A DNA stretch of 64,000 nucleotides, taken from positions 1 through 64,000 of the forward strand of contig JAGVMV010000017.1 in NCBI GenBank assembly GCA_020053595.1, given 5' to 3'. The DNA is from Thermoleophilia bacterium (lineage in GTDB: Bacteria > Actinomycetota > Thermoleophilia > BMS3ABIN01). A program made the translations under genes and the position numbers. Shown piece after piece: positions 8,855-17,688 of this stretch; the first letter of the stretch is position 1, and every line of letters starts with the position of its first letter. The notes under the pieces are model-generated. The model worked only from the letters and a program-made list of their open reading frames with translations, ran no database searches and had not been told where the DNA came from.

Positions 8855-9109
8855 ATGTTGGGAAGAACCACTAAAACAATGAGCGTCTCTCTGCCCCCCG
8901 AAATGGTGAAAGAGGTAGAGCGACTGGCAACAATCGAAAAAAAGAGTAAAAGCCAGCTATTCAGGGATATGTTCACGCTCTATGAAGAGATGCAGCAGGA
9001 AAGACGCTGGCAGAATGTAAGGCGGGCTGGCACACGAGCAGTCAAACGCCTGGGCATAACCTCGGAAGAAGACATCGACAAGCTGATTCACGAGGTAAGG
9101 GGTGTATAA
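8855..9109 (+). CDS. Ribbon-helix-helix (CopG-type) antitoxin
   Basis: 84-residue DNA-binding antitoxin and autorepressor. The ATG at 8855 is chosen because AGGAGG (8844-8849) sits five bases upstream; a GTG at 8849 overlaps that ribosome site. The N-terminus TKTMSVSLPPEMVKEVERLA, followed by KSKSQLFRDM, is the beta-strand plus helix-helix of the RHH fold. The C-terminal half is charged and helical and should wrap the toxin. It overlaps the PIN toxin gene by 8 bases. The palindrome at 8812-8828 is its probable operator. Confidence 0.85.
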   Translation: MLGRTTKTMSVSLPPEMVKEVERLATIEKKSKSQLFRDMFTLYEEMQQERRWQNVRRAGTRAVKRLGITSEEDIDKLIHEVRGV

Positions 9110-9518
9110 AGCCGTTTTTGATACCAACGTCTACGTATCAGCTGTTGCTTTTGGCGGTAAACTCGAAATCCTCTTTCGGCTCTCTTGGAGCCCTCGCAGG
9201 CAATTCAAGCTTTACACCTCAAACGAAATCCTCAAGGAAACAGTCAGAGTCCTGGCCTCGGACAAGTTTCAATTTACCAGAGAAGAGATCGCCGATGCTG
9301 TGGCAACCATTATCGAAGCCGCTGACGTAGTAGAACCAAAGACCAAAATATCTGTAGTCTCTGATGAACCGGATAATCGCATCCTTGAATGCGCGGTTAA
9401 AGCCAAGGCTGATTTAATTGTCTCCGGCGACTCTCATCTTCTTGATCTCAAAGAATACAAGGGCATCCGCATACTGAAACCCGCCCAGTTCCTTACCCTC
9501 CTCGAAAAAGAACGTTAA
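9102..9518 (+). CDS. PIN-domain ribonuclease toxin
   Basis: 138-residue PIN-family toxin of the kind annotated as putative TA system toxin component. It is expected to cleave RNA using Mg2+ or Mn2+ held by conserved acidic residues. Visible motifs are VFDTNVYVSA (first Asp), the conserved Glu in SNEILKE, and the C-terminal EPDNRILECA and DLIVSGDSHLL (further Asp residues). It starts with GTG at 9102 inside the end of the antitoxin gene, so the two are translationally coupled. No frameshift or missing catalytic residue was seen. Confidence 0.87.
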   Translation: MYKAVFDTNVYVSAVAFGGKLEILFRLSWSPRRQFKLYTSNEILKETVRVLASDKFQFTREEIADAVATIIEAADVVEPKTKISVVSDEPDNRILECAVKAKADLIVSGDSHLLDLKEYKGIRILKPAQFLTLLEKER

Positions 9519-9588
9519 AAACTCTTGCCAGCTTTTCAAATCTATGAAATGATGGCTTCAATCAATATGTAATCTTACGTATAAGAAT

Positions 9589-9957
9589 ATGGATTTAAAA
9601 CAAAAAATCGGAAAACAGCTCAAGGATCGCAGACAGGAAAAAGGTCTGCTTCAAAAAGATGTAAGCAAAGTCTTGGGCTACAAGAACGACAGCTATGTCT
9701 CCGATGCCGAACGGGGCAAGTTCATCCCCCAGCCCGAGAAACTCAAGAAATGGGCAATGGCGCTCGGTATGACTCAAAAAGCAATGGGTGAGCTGGTTGT
9801 CGAAGCTAAGCTTGAAGATATCGGCCTCTCCGACCCCGGCTTCACCATCATGTTCAAGGAAGTGCCTAACATGACGGCGGAAGAAAAAGAGTCGGTCATC
9901 CGAGCTTACGAAGCGGTAATTAAGGCACGCAGTGCCAAAGGAAAGAAAAAACCATGA
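9589..9957 (+). CDS. XRE-family helix-turn-helix regulator
   Basis: 122-residue regulator with an N-terminal Cro/C1-type HTH (about 5-60): IGKQLKDRRQEKGLLQKDVS, then YVSDAERGKF as the recognition helix, and IPQPEKLKKWA. The C-terminal half is helical (MTAEEKESVIRAYEAVIKAR) and ends in a basic tail. Its stop overlaps the start of the serine recombinase gene in an ATGA junction (9954-9957), so it probably controls, or is co-expressed with, the recombinase, as in phage-like and integrative elements. Confidence 0.85.
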   Translation: MDLKQKIGKQLKDRRQEKGLLQKDVSKVLGYKNDSYVSDAERGKFIPQPEKLKKWAMALGMTQKAMGELVVEAKLEDIGLSDPGFTIMFKEVPNMTAEEKESVIRAYEAVIKARSAKGKKKP

Positions 9958-11546
9958 GATGTGTCATTTATCTTAGAGTTTCAACCAGAGAACAGGCAGA
10001 GGGCGGTTATTCCATTCCCGCCCAGCGTGAAGCCTGTATGAAGCTGATCCGGGAAAAAGACTGGAATCTCGTTGACGAGTACGCCGACAGGGGCGAATCA
10101 GCAAGATCAACAGCCCGCCCACAGCTTCAGGAAATGCTCTCTCGCCTTAAGAAAAAAGATGTGGACGCGGTTATCGTCCATAAGATTGATCGTCTTGCTC
10201 GGAATATGTCAGATCATGTAGCCATCAAAGCCGTTTTAACGCGCACAGGGGCACAGCTGGTGTCAGTGGTTGAAAATATCGAGGACAGCGCCTCTGGACG
10301 CTTCGTGGAAGGCATCCATGCGTTAATGGCCGAATTCTACTCCGCCAATCTGTCAGCTGAGGTCAAAAAGGGTCTGCTTCAAAAAGCTAAGTCAGGCGGT
10401 ATGGTCACAAGAGCCCCGGTCGGTTACAGAAATGTCAGAAACACAATCGAGGGCACAAGCATTGCCAAAGTGGTTATTGATGAGGATATGGCTCCGCTGG
10501 TAAAAGAATGCTTCAATCTCTACGCCACCGGCAATTACTCCCTGGCTGAGATTCAAAAGATCATGGCCAAAAAAGGACTGAGGAATAACTTCTCCAAGAA
10601 AAGGCCAGCTCCTGAGTTCTGCAAGTCTTCAATTGCTTCGCTTCTGCAAAACAGGTTCTATACCGGAGTTGTCAGCTATCGGAAGGTAGAGTATCCGGGG
10701 CTGCACGAACCGATTGTTGAACAATCCCTTTTCAACAGAGTCCAGCAGGCACTAAGAAGCCGAGATCAGGCTGGGGAGCGAAAGCGGAAACATCCGCATT
10801 ACCTAAAAGGCACCATCTACTGCGCCGAATGCGGCTCCCGGCTCTCCTTCCTCCTTGCCAAAGGCAAGTATCCATATTTTTATTGTCTGGGACAGAAACG
10901 GCATAATGGCTGCTCTCAGAAGTACGTGGATGCCCTGTGGGTGGAAAAGAAGATCGAGAACCTCTACAAAGACATTCAGCTTCCTCCGGAAACAGTTCAA
11001 GAGCTAAAAGAGAAGCTTGAAGAAGAAATTGTCAATCAGCAGGCTTCTTCAATCCTTCAAAGGAAGAGATTAACCAAGACGATTGATGAACTGACGGACA
11101 AAAGATACAAACTGGTTGAAGCTTATTATCATGGAGCCATAGCCATTGATATTTTAAAAGGCGAACAGGAGCGGCTGGTTTCTGAAATCGGAGACTGCGA
11201 GGAAAAACTAAAAGTCATTGACGGCAAGCACGAGAACGTTCAGGAGCTCTTGGAAAGAGCCATAGACTTAGCCGGAAACTGTCACGAGGCCTATCTATTA
11301 GCTCAACCTGATAACAGAAGGCTCTTAAATCAGACATTCTTTGACAAAATTTTCGTCGGGGACATTGAAGAAAAATTAAAAGACCCGGAATACTCCGATC
11401 TCTTCCATGAGCTTTTTTCTGGTGACAGTTTGAATAAGTCAAGTCTGGTCGGGGTGGGCGGATTTGAACCGCCGACCTCACGGTCCCGAACCGTGCGCTC
11501 TACCAAGCTGAGCCACACCCCGATCCGCCAAGAAGTTCATGCATGA
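9954..11546 (+). CDS. Large serine recombinase (integrase of the element)
   Basis: 530-residue site-specific recombinase. Domain order: resolvase catalytic domain (about 1-145) with the nucleophile Ser in YLRVSTREQ and Arg-rich IVHKIDRLARN; recombinase domain (about 160-270, APVGYRN and RFYTGVVSYR); zinc-ribbon (CAECGSRL, FYCLGQKR, GCSQKYV); then a long coiled coil typical of large serine integrases. The last 30-odd residues (VGVGGFEPPTSRSRTVRS) are simply the antisense translation of the tRNA-Pro gene at 11446-11522, so the reading frame runs into the target gene. This suggests the recombination site lies at the tRNA 3' end and that integration altered the C-terminus. ATGA overlap with the XRE gene. 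Confidence 0.92.
   Translation: MRCVIYLRVSTREQAEGGYSIPAQREACMKLIREKDWNLVDEYADRGESARSTARPQLQEMLSRLKKKDVDAVIVHKIDRLARNMSDHVAIKAVLTRTGAQLVSVVENIEDSASGRFVEGIHALMAEFYSANLSAEVKKGLLQKAKSGGMVTRAPVGYRNVRNTIEGTSIAKVVIDEDMAPLVKECFNLYATGNYSLAEIQKIMAKKGLRNNFSKKRPAPEFCKSSIASLLQNRFYTGVVSYRKVEYPGLHEPIVEQSLFNRVQQALRSRDQAGERKRKHPHYLKGTIYCAECGSRLSFLLAKGKYPYFYCLGQKRHNGCSQKYVDALWVEKKIENLYKDIQLPPETVQELKEKLEEEIVNQQASSILQRKRLTKTIDELTDKRYKLVEAYYHGAIAIDILKGEQERLVSEIGDCEEKLKVIDGKHENVQELLERAIDLAGNCHEAYLLAQPDNRRLLNQTFFDKIFVGDIEEKLKDPEYSDLFHELFSGDSLNKSSLVGVGGFEPPTSRSRTVRSTKLSHTPIRQEVHA
11446..11522 (-). tRNA. tRNA-Pro (CGG)
   Basis: 77-base cloverleaf on the minus strand. Acceptor CGGGGTG pairs with CACCCCG, the anticodon loop TTCGGGA gives anticodon CGG (plus-strand 11486-11488), the T arm has GGTTCGAATCC, and CCA is encoded at 11448-11446. 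The recombinase ORF overlaps it antisense, consistent with its use as the attachment site of the mobile element to the left. The second att copy is not in the window. Confidence 0.95.
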
Positions 11547-11592
11547 TGTCCAGGATTTAAACTACCCATCCACCGCTCGATATTGTAGCACG

Positions 11593-11629
11593 AAAAAGGG
11601 ACCCCCACCCCGGCAGGTCCCCCTTTATC
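11593..11629 (-). terminator. Intrinsic terminator after pilT
   Basis: On the minus strand an AAGGGGGACC / GGTCCCTT stem is followed by a T-run (CCCTTTTTCG). It lies 20 bases beyond the pilT stop and separates pilT from the tRNA-Pro gene. A TACAAT box at 11587-11582 just after it may serve tRNA-Pro, but no good -35 was found. Confidence 0.7.
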
Positions 11630-11649
11630 GTCTAACCGCCTTCGATCCC

Positions 11650-12747
11650 TTATACTACGCCGCTTATAAGCGATACATCGTAGCCTTCCTGCTGGGCCAT
11701 AAGTTTAAAGTCATGCGGATTACTGGCGACCTGGGCAGCATCCTGCAGCGTTATCAGACCCTCCTGATAAAGCGCGAGCAGCGACTGGTCAAAAGTCTTC
11801 ATTCCATAGTAATCGCCTTCGCGTATGGCATCCTCGATCTTGTGAGTCTGGTCTGAATCCAGTACCAGGTCCCTGATCCTCTTGGTCATTACCATGAGTT
11901 CCAGGGCCGGCACACGACCCTTGCCATCGGCTCTCGGCAATAAACGCTGGGAGATGATTCCGCGAAGCGACCCGGCGAGCAGGATTCGAACCTGCTTTTG
12001 CTGATACAGCGGAAAGAAATCAATAATGCGATTAATCGTTTCACTAACATCTATGGTATGCAGCGTACTAAGCACGAGATGCCCGGTCTGAGACGCCGTC
12101 ATGGCGGTTCGTACGGTTTCGAGGTCACGCATCTCGCCTATGAATATTACATCCGGGTCCTGCCGCAGAACATATTTCAAAGCTGTCGAGTAGCTCCGGG
12201 TATCAATGCCTACCTCGCGCTGATTAATCATGGACTTGTTGTCTTTGTGCAGAATTTCAATCGGATCCTCGATCGTGACGATGTGTCGGCGGACGTTCTG
12301 GTTGATGTAGTCAATCATCGCGGCCAGCGTGGTGGTTTTGCCGCTGCCGGTAGTTCCTGTAACCAGAATCATTCCACGTGGCTCAAGGGCCAGCCGCTTT
12401 ATAACGGACGGCAGGTGAAGCTCATCGAAACCGGGTATTTTACCTACTACCTGCCGCATGGCTATACTGATACTGCCACGCTGCCGGAAAATATTTACTC
12501 TGAAACGCCCAATGTTTTCGATGCCATAGGCGAAGTCAATTTCGTTTTGTTCGGAAAAGATAGCAATCTGTTTATCGCTCATAATAACGGCTGCATATTC
12601 TTTCATGCCCTCAGGCATGATTGGCTCATCGCCAAGCGTGTAGAGTTCGCCGTCAACACGTATGACCGGCGGACTGCCAGATTTTAGATGCAGATCCGAG
12701 GCACCGCGTTTTACCATCGTATCCAATAGCGCTTCAATGCTATCCAT
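11650..12747 (-). CDS. pilT: Type IV pilus retraction ATPase PilT
   Basis: Hexameric secretion-superfamily ATPase that depolymerises type IV pili from the cytoplasmic face, driving twitching and DNA uptake. 365 residues from ATG 12747, which has GGGAGG nine bases upstream; an upstream in-frame ATG at 12822 adds a 25-residue tail without family similarity. Seen: N-terminal SDLHLKSGSPP, Walker A GTTGSGKTTT, Asp box IVTIEDPIE, Walker B DPDVIFIGEMRD, His box TGHLVLSTLHT. Length matches PilT (about 350-370). It is single here, with no pilus assembly genes in the window. Confidence 0.95.
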   Translation of the reverse strand: MDSIEALLDTMVKRGASDLHLKSGSPPVIRVDGELYTLGDEPIMPEGMKEYAAVIMSDKQIAIFSEQNEIDFAYGIENIGRFRVNIFRQRGSISIAMRQVVGKIPGFDELHLPSVIKRLALEPRGMILVTGTTGSGKTTTLAAMIDYINQNVRRHIVTIEDPIEILHKDNKSMINQREVGIDTRSYSTALKYVLRQDPDVIFIGEMRDLETVRTAMTASQTGHLVLSTLHTIDVSETINRIIDFFPLYQQKQVRILLAGSLRGIISQRLLPRADGKGRVPALELMVMTKRIRDLVLDSDQTHKIEDAIREGDYYGMKTFDQSLLALYQEGLITLQDAAQVASNPHDFKLMAQQEGYDVSLISGVV

Positions 12748-12895
12748 TATTATTTGCCTCCCTGTCCGGAAATGACCTGCGGGGATTGCCTCCCAAGAAC
12801 TACTTCGGAAGCGCTGAGCCATTCTTGACTGGCTCAGCGAGATTCATGTCTTATGGCAGCAGCTATCGACCTGTGCTAAGCTGTTTTCCGCCTGC

Positions 12896-12969
12896 TGAGG
12901 CGTCGTCTAATGGTAGGACAGCGGTCTCTGGAACCGCCGGTGGAGGTTCGAATCCTCCCGCCTCAGCCA
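12896..12969 (+). tRNA. tRNA-Gln (CTG)
   Basis: Cloverleaf with acceptor TGAGGCG/CGCCTCA, anticodon loop CTCTGGA (anticodon CTG), T arm GGTTCGAATCC and encoded CCA at 12967-12969. It lies divergently from pilT and upstream of the ABC exporter genes. Confidence 0.95.
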
Positions 12970-13101
12970 AAACCCTCATATTTCACATCTCTGTACTATT
13001 CAGGTTTAAATCAAACCCGTCACGGTTACCTTCCCCCTTACTTCGACGATTGCCCATTCATCTCTTGCAGGTTAGGAAGAAATTTTGGTTAATTTGTACA
13101 T

Positions 13102-14040
13102 ATGAGTAAGGAAGCCCCAAATATAATCTGTACGGATCTGACCCGTTACTATGGGCGGAATCGCGGTATCGAAGGTCTGAACCTATCAATCGGCCATGGT
13201 GAAATATTTGGTTTTCTTGGACCTAATGGCGCCGGCAAGACGACAACCATCCGCATGCTCATGGGGATGGTTAAACCGAGTAGCGGTCGTGCAACCGTGC
13301 TTGGCCTCGATGCCTGGGGTGACTCAACCAAGATAAAATCGCATGTGGGAAATGTACCAGGTGAACCGCGCCTCTACGAAAACCTGCATGTAGATGACCT
13401 TCTAAATTACGTTGACAGCTACCATCCCGGGGCGGATCCACTGCGCCAAGAGCTGATTGAACGTCTCTCACTCGATGTCAACAAAAAAGTGAGTTCCCTC
13501 TCCAAAGGAAACCGGCAAAAAGTCGCTATTGTACTGGCGATGATGCACGACCCTGAGATCCTCATACTGGATGAACCGTCCACCGGTCTTGACCCTTTGA
13601 TGCAACAGGAGTTCTACACGATTCTGGGCGAGTTCAGGGATCGCGGGAGAACGGTTTTCCTTTCCTCGCACATCCTTTCGGAAGTCGAAAGGGTTTGCGA
13701 CCGTGTAGGCATCGTCAAGGAAGGACGACTGGTGGACTTGCGTGCGATTGAAGAGCTGCGGCAGAACAAGATCAGGCACATGGACGTAATTTTCAGAAAC
13801 CATGTGGACGCAACCGAGTTCGAGATCCTGCCCCAGGTAATTTCGGTACAAGTAACGAACAACCATCTGCATATTACACTTCGTGGAGAGGTCGACACAC
13901 TGGTGAAACAAATCGCGCGGCACGAGATCGAAGACCTTACATTTACGCAACCGAATCTCGAGGACTTCTTCATGAGCTTTTACGGCTCTTCCGGACAGAC
14001 GGAGAATGCGCCAGGGGCTGAAAAAGATGTGTTGCCATAA
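13102..14040 (+). CDS. ABC-2 type exporter, ATP-binding subunit
   Basis: 312-residue ATPase that powers the membrane partner encoded next. Seen: Walker A GPNGAGKTTT, an LSKGNRQKV signature segment, Walker B ILILDEPSTGLD, H-loop LSSHILSE, and a C-terminal extension (about 215-300) typical of CcmA/drug- or bacitracin-type exporters. Its stop overlaps the permease start by one base (TAATG), so the pair is an operon. The substrate cannot be told from sequence. Confidence 0.92.
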   Translation: MSKEAPNIICTDLTRYYGRNRGIEGLNLSIGHGEIFGFLGPNGAGKTTTIRMLMGMVKPSSGRATVLGLDAWGDSTKIKSHVGNVPGEPRLYENLHVDDLLNYVDSYHPGADPLRQELIERLSLDVNKKVSSLSKGNRQKVAIVLAMMHDPEILILDEPSTGLDPLMQQEFYTILGEFRDRGRTVFLSSHILSEVERVCDRVGIVKEGRLVDLRAIEELRQNKIRHMDVIFRNHVDATEFEILPQVISVQVTNNHLHITLRGEVDTLVKQIARHEIEDLTFTQPNLEDFFMSFYGSSGQTENAPGAEKDVLP

Positions 14041-14837
14041 TGAATTATAATTTGCTCAGACAAAGCTTTGCAGAACGGCGGGTTTCGCTCCTTATCTATG
14101 CCATTGGCGTAGCCGCTTATGGCATCATGATCCTGGCCATCTGGCCATCAATGCAGAACACCGGTATCACGGAGCTGTGGGACCGCTACCCGGAGAGCAT
14201 CAAGAAAGCATTCGGGGCGAGCATCAACTTTGGCACATTCGACGGGTTCATGACACTGGAATATTTTGCCCAGATGTGGGTGATTGTCATGGCCGCTTAT
14301 GCCATCAGCGTTGCCACTGGTTCACTGGCTGGTGAAATCGAAAAAGGGACGATGGAGCTACTACTTGGACAACCGATTTCCCGGCGGGCTATCGTCGTCA
14401 CGCGACACCTGTACTTTTCCCTCGGGCTGATCGTTCTTATTGCAGCTACCCTGGTACCAATCATTATAGGAGCGCCTGTTGCGGGTGGAGAAATCAGCTA
14501 CCGGGGCATGGCCGCTCTGAGTCTGCAAGCTTTTCTATTCTTTGGAGCCATCGGCTCGATCGCCTTTTTCTTCTCGGCCACCTTCAGCAACCGCGGGCGG
14601 GCGCTGTTCGTTTCGCTGGGCATTCTGATCGCCTCGTATGCGCTCGATCTGCTTTCAAAATTCAGTGACTTCGTGGACCATTTCCATCGCCTGTCGCTGT
14701 TCTACTATTATGATCCTTACCGATACGTACATGATGTCTCATTTGCCTGGGGCGATTTGGCTGTCCTTGCGGCAATCATCGTATTTTTTACGGCGGGCGC
14801 CGTTGTCTGGTTTGAAAGGCGGGACATCGCTGTGTAG
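14040..14837 (+). CDS. ABC-2 type exporter, permease subunit
   Basis: 265-residue integral membrane protein with about six hydrophobic segments, for example LLIYAIGVAAYGIMILAIW, LIVLIAATLVPIIIG and LAVLAAIIVFFTAGAVVWF. The ABC-2 feature GEIEKGTMELLLGQPISRR lies on the loop after the second helix, the expected contact with the ATPase. It overlaps the preceding ATPase gene by one base. The family includes antibiotic-resistance and lantibiotic-immunity exporters; the specific substrate is unknown. Confidence 0.88.
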   Translation: MNYNLLRQSFAERRVSLLIYAIGVAAYGIMILAIWPSMQNTGITELWDRYPESIKKAFGASINFGTFDGFMTLEYFAQMWVIVMAAYAISVATGSLAGEIEKGTMELLLGQPISRRAIVVTRHLYFSLGLIVLIAATLVPIIIGAPVAGGEISYRGMAALSLQAFLFFGAIGSIAFFFSATFSNRGRALFVSLGILIASYALDLLSKFSDFVDHFHRLSLFYYYDPYRYVHDVSFAWGDLAVLAAIIVFFTAGAVVWFERRDIAV

Positions 14838-14860
14838 AATAGCCGGGTTGCTTTTACTCT

Positions 14861-14936
14861 GGCGCATTCGTCTAGTGGCCTAGGACGCCGCCCTCTCACG
14901 GCGGTGGCAGGGGTTCAAATCCCCTATGCGCTACCA
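14861..14936 (+). tRNA. tRNA-Glu (CTC)
   Basis: Cloverleaf with acceptor GGCGCAT/ATGCGCT, anticodon loop CTCTCAC (anticodon CTC), T arm GGTTCAAATCC and encoded CCA. It lies head-on to gltX, whose product charges it; the two 3' ends are only about 30 bases apart. Confidence 0.94.
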
Positions 14937-14967
14937 TTCTTTACTGCTTCCCTATGCTTGGCTGATA

Positions 14968-16473
14968 TCAGCCGGAGTTTTTGAGAAGATCGATGGCGGC
15001 GAGAAGACGGGAGACACTCTCCTCCCGGCCGAGCATTTCCAGAGTTTCAAACATGCCGGGTGTGATGGTCTTACCGCTGACACTGATGCGAATGGGCTGA
15101 AGGAACTTGCCAAGCTTGAGTTCCAGATCGTCGGCAGACTGTCTGAGTGTGGACTCGATTGCCTCCACGCTGAAAACATCGAGTGAACTGAGAACTTCGG
15201 CTGCGTTGGCTAGCACAGCAGGAGCATTTGCGTCCTTAACCAGCCTGGATAGTGCTTTCTCCTCGAAAGTAGCGGGATGGAAGAAGAATTCCGTCAGATC
15301 CACAAAATCAGCCAGAGTTTTCATTTTCTCCTGAACAAGTGGTACCAGGTCGGTAACACTCGGCTTGTCATCCGTTCCCGGCAGGCCAGCCAGCACGGTG
15401 TTCTCGATAAATTGTTCTATACGCGAAGCTAGCTCTTCCGAATCCATGCTACGGATATAATGCCCGTTCATCCATGACAGCTTTTCATTATCGAAAACAG
15501 AGGCAGTGCTGCCTACGCGTTCCAGAGAAAATTTTTCTATAAGCTCCTCCACACTAAACAGGGTTGTCTCGCCATCAAGGCTCCAGCCAAGCAGGGCCAG
15601 GTAGTTACACAATGCTTCACGGACATAACCCTGGGAGCGGAATTCCTCCACTGATGAGGCTCCGTGTCTCTTGGAAAAAGGGGTTTTGTCGGGGCCCAGA
15701 ATCAGCGGCAGATGAGCGTATGCCGGCAGCTTCTCCCCCATGGCTTCCAGCAGAAGAATCTGCCTGGGAGTATTGGGTAGATGGTCGTCGCCGCGTATCA
15801 CATGGGTTACGCCCATATGCGCATCATCAACTGAGACGGCAAAATTGTATGTGGGAATTCCGGATGACCTCAGCAGAATGAAGTCTCCGAGGATTGAATT
15901 ATCGAACTCCACATCGCCCTTGATAATGTCCCTGACGATCGTGACTCCCGTATCGGGCAAACGCAACCTGACGACAGAACCCCGGCCCCCAGCCTTGAGC
16001 TTCTCCTCGTCAACGGCGGTCAGGTTAGCGCAACGGCCATTATAGACGAAGGGCTTGCCTGCCGCCTTCGCGTTCGCTCGTGCTGCATCCAGCTCCTCGG
16101 GAGAGCAATAGCAGCGGTATGCCTTGCCGGATTCCAGAAGCGCCGCCGCCGCCTCCTTGTATATCTCCATCCGTTCCATCTGACGGTACGGTCCGCGATC
16201 ACCACCTACGCCTGGCCCCTCGTCCCAGTCAAGACCAAGCCATTGCAGGCTGGAGATTATCTGCTCAACTGACTCCTCGGTGGAACGATGCCGGTCAGTG
16301 TCTTCGATGCGTAGTATAAAACTGCCCTTTCGACTACGGGCAAACAGCCATCCGTAAAGAGCTGTGCGAGCACCGCCTACGTGAAGATGGCCAGTCGGGC
16401 TCGGTGCAAAGCGAACCCTGGTAGCTCCAGGCTCTTCCCCGCCTTTATATTTGTTTGTATTCATTTCAGACAT
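14968..16473 (-). CDS. gltX: Glutamyl-tRNA synthetase
   Basis: Class I synthetase that attaches glutamate to tRNA-Glu (and to tRNA-Gln in organisms using the amidotransferase route). 501 residues, normal for bacterial GluRS. HIGH-like motif APSPTGHLHVGG near residue 25, CYCSPEEL zinc/insertion region, and the KMSKS-like TPFSKRHG. The C-terminal helical anticodon-binding domain is intact. ATG at 16473 is used; ATG at 16464 is an alternative, and neither has a strong ribosome site. No gatCAB or glnS is visible here to decide how Gln-tRNA is made. Confidence 0.95.
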   Translation of the reverse strand: MSEMNTNKYKGGEEPGATRVRFAPSPTGHLHVGGARTALYGWLFARSRKGSFILRIEDTDRHRSTEESVEQIISSLQWLGLDWDEGPGVGGDRGPYRQMERMEIYKEAAAALLESGKAYRCYCSPEELDAARANAKAAGKPFVYNGRCANLTAVDEEKLKAGGRGSVVRLRLPDTGVTIVRDIIKGDVEFDNSILGDFILLRSSGIPTYNFAVSVDDAHMGVTHVIRGDDHLPNTPRQILLLEAMGEKLPAYAHLPLILGPDKTPFSKRHGASSVEEFRSQGYVREALCNYLALLGWSLDGETTLFSVEELIEKFSLERVGSTASVFDNEKLSWMNGHYIRSMDSEELASRIEQFIENTVLAGLPGTDDKPSVTDLVPLVQEKMKTLADFVDLTEFFFHPATFEEKALSRLVKDANAPAVLANAAEVLSSLDVFSVEAIESTLRQSADDLELKLGKFLQPIRISVSGKTITPGMFETLEMLGREESVSRLLAAIDLLKNSG

Positions 16474-16496
16474 CGATCTTCATTATGTATACTTCA

Positions 16497-16533
16497 CAAA
16501 ATAGAGCCCGATTAATAACCGGGCTCTATTGGT
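16497..16533 (-). terminator. Intrinsic terminator after the NlpC/P60 gene
   Basis: Perfect 10-bp stem ATAGAGCCCG (16501-16510) / CGGGCTCTAT (16520-16529) with a 9-base loop, followed on the minus strand by TTTTG. It lies between the NlpC/P60 gene and gltX on the same strand. Confidence 0.75.
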
Positions 16534-16551
16534 GTTTCTATTTCGTTTTGC

Positions 16552-17688
16552 CTAGAGCCTGCAGGCGCCCCGGAATGATCCCCCAGAGCTAACCGATCCT
16601 ACTTGCACTACTGTCCCTTCGAATGGTGCATGTATCATGCTGCCGCCACCGATATAGATCCCGACATGAGACATGTAACCGCCACCCGAGCCAAAGAATA
16701 CCAGGTCTCCAGGTTGCAGGTCGGAATAGTCTATCGGTGTACCCGCCGAGTACTGAGCAGTTGCGCCGTGAGGTAACGATATCCCCATTTGCGCGTATAC
16801 ATACATCACCAGACCGGAGCAATCAAAGCCGGATGGATCAGCCCCGCCCCAGACATAAGGTACACCCAAATATTGCATGGCGATGCCTACAGCGCCTCCA
16901 GATGTTGATGGATGGGCCGGGCCGACGAATCCGCCGCCGCCTCCTCCACCGCTGGACTCACTGGCAGCAGCCGCCTGCTGAGCCTGCAATGCCGCAGCCT
17001 GCTCCTGCGCCTGCAGCTGGGCGATCTCGCCCTCAATCCCGGTAAGCATCTGCTGTCTTTGAGCGAGGCCGGACTCGATATCGGCTTTCTCTGTAGAAAG
17101 CTGGTCTACCAGCGTGGATTGAGTGGCCTTGTCACTGGCTAGCTGCGTCCTTGCCTGCTCAACCTGCTCTTTCAGCATCTTGACCTGGTCGAGATCATCC
17201 CTGTCCTGCTCTCCCACCTTGGTCAGCATGTCGAACTTTGTCAGAAATTCGTTCAGATCGCTGGTCTCCATGAGCACATCCAGCATGTTCACGGAGCCGT
17301 TGCGGTAAATCTTCACTATTCGCGTTTCCAGACGATCCTGCATCTCGCCAAGCTTGACTGATGTCGCATCCAGTTTAGCCTGGTTCTCCTCGATGCTGGA
17401 TTCGATCTTTGACAGCTGATAGTTGGCGTTGTTGTAAATCTCGACCTTGGTTTCCAGCTCGCTGTTAAGCGACGCCATGTCACCACGCACTGATTCAGCC
17501 TGGGATTGCCTGGTGGCAATATCCCCTGCGGGATCTGCTCCAGCCATGGCAGCTGAAATCATCAGGCCAACAAGAAAAACTAGGGGGAGACAAACTACAA
17601 AGACGCTAAGTCTTCTGAGGATGGATTTTGGGGTTGCTTTGAAGAGGGTCCTGCTCGCTTCTGATAATGACTTTAACTTATAGCTGAT
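16552..17688 (-). CDS. Secreted NlpC/P60 endopeptidase with coiled-coil domain
   Basis: Peptidoglycan hydrolase cutting the stem peptide outside the cell. The C-terminal NlpC/P60 domain (about 110 residues) has the catalytic Cys in DPSGFDCSGLVMYVY, His in MSHVGIYI, and a third residue in MIHAPF. Before it are a coiled coil (ESVRGDMASLNSELE to KADIESGLAQRQQML) and a Gly-rich linker, the layout of RipA/CwlO-type hydrolases. The first ATG in frame (17562) would start inside a signal peptide. The open frame upstream encodes a basic stretch plus VFVVCLPLVFLVGLMISAAM, a good Sec signal. A strong AAGGAGG at 17703-17697 sits eight bases before an in-frame ATC (17688-17686), taken here as the start (378 residues). 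If ATC is not used, the annotated start would be 17562. Confidence 0.85.
   Translation of the reverse strand: MSYKLKSLSEASRTLFKATPKSILRRLSVFVVCLPLVFLVGLMISAAMAGADPAGDIATRQSQAESVRGDMASLNSELETKVEIYNNANYQLSKIESSIEENQAKLDATSVKLGEMQDRLETRIVKIYRNGSVNMLDVLMETSDLNEFLTKFDMLTKVGEQDRDDLDQVKMLKEQVEQARTQLASDKATQSTLVDQLSTEKADIESGLAQRQQMLTGIEGEIAQLQAQEQAAALQAQQAAAASESSGGGGGGGFVGPAHPSTSGGAVGIAMQYLGVPYVWGGADPSGFDCSGLVMYVYAQMGISLPHGATAQYSAGTPIDYSDLQPGDLVFFGSGGGYMSHVGIYIGGGSMIHAPFEGTVVQVGSVSSGGSFRGACRL

Noticed and set aside
12748-12822. 25-residue N-terminal extension of pilT
   Set aside because: No ribosome site and no similarity; ATG 12747 has GGGAGG in place.
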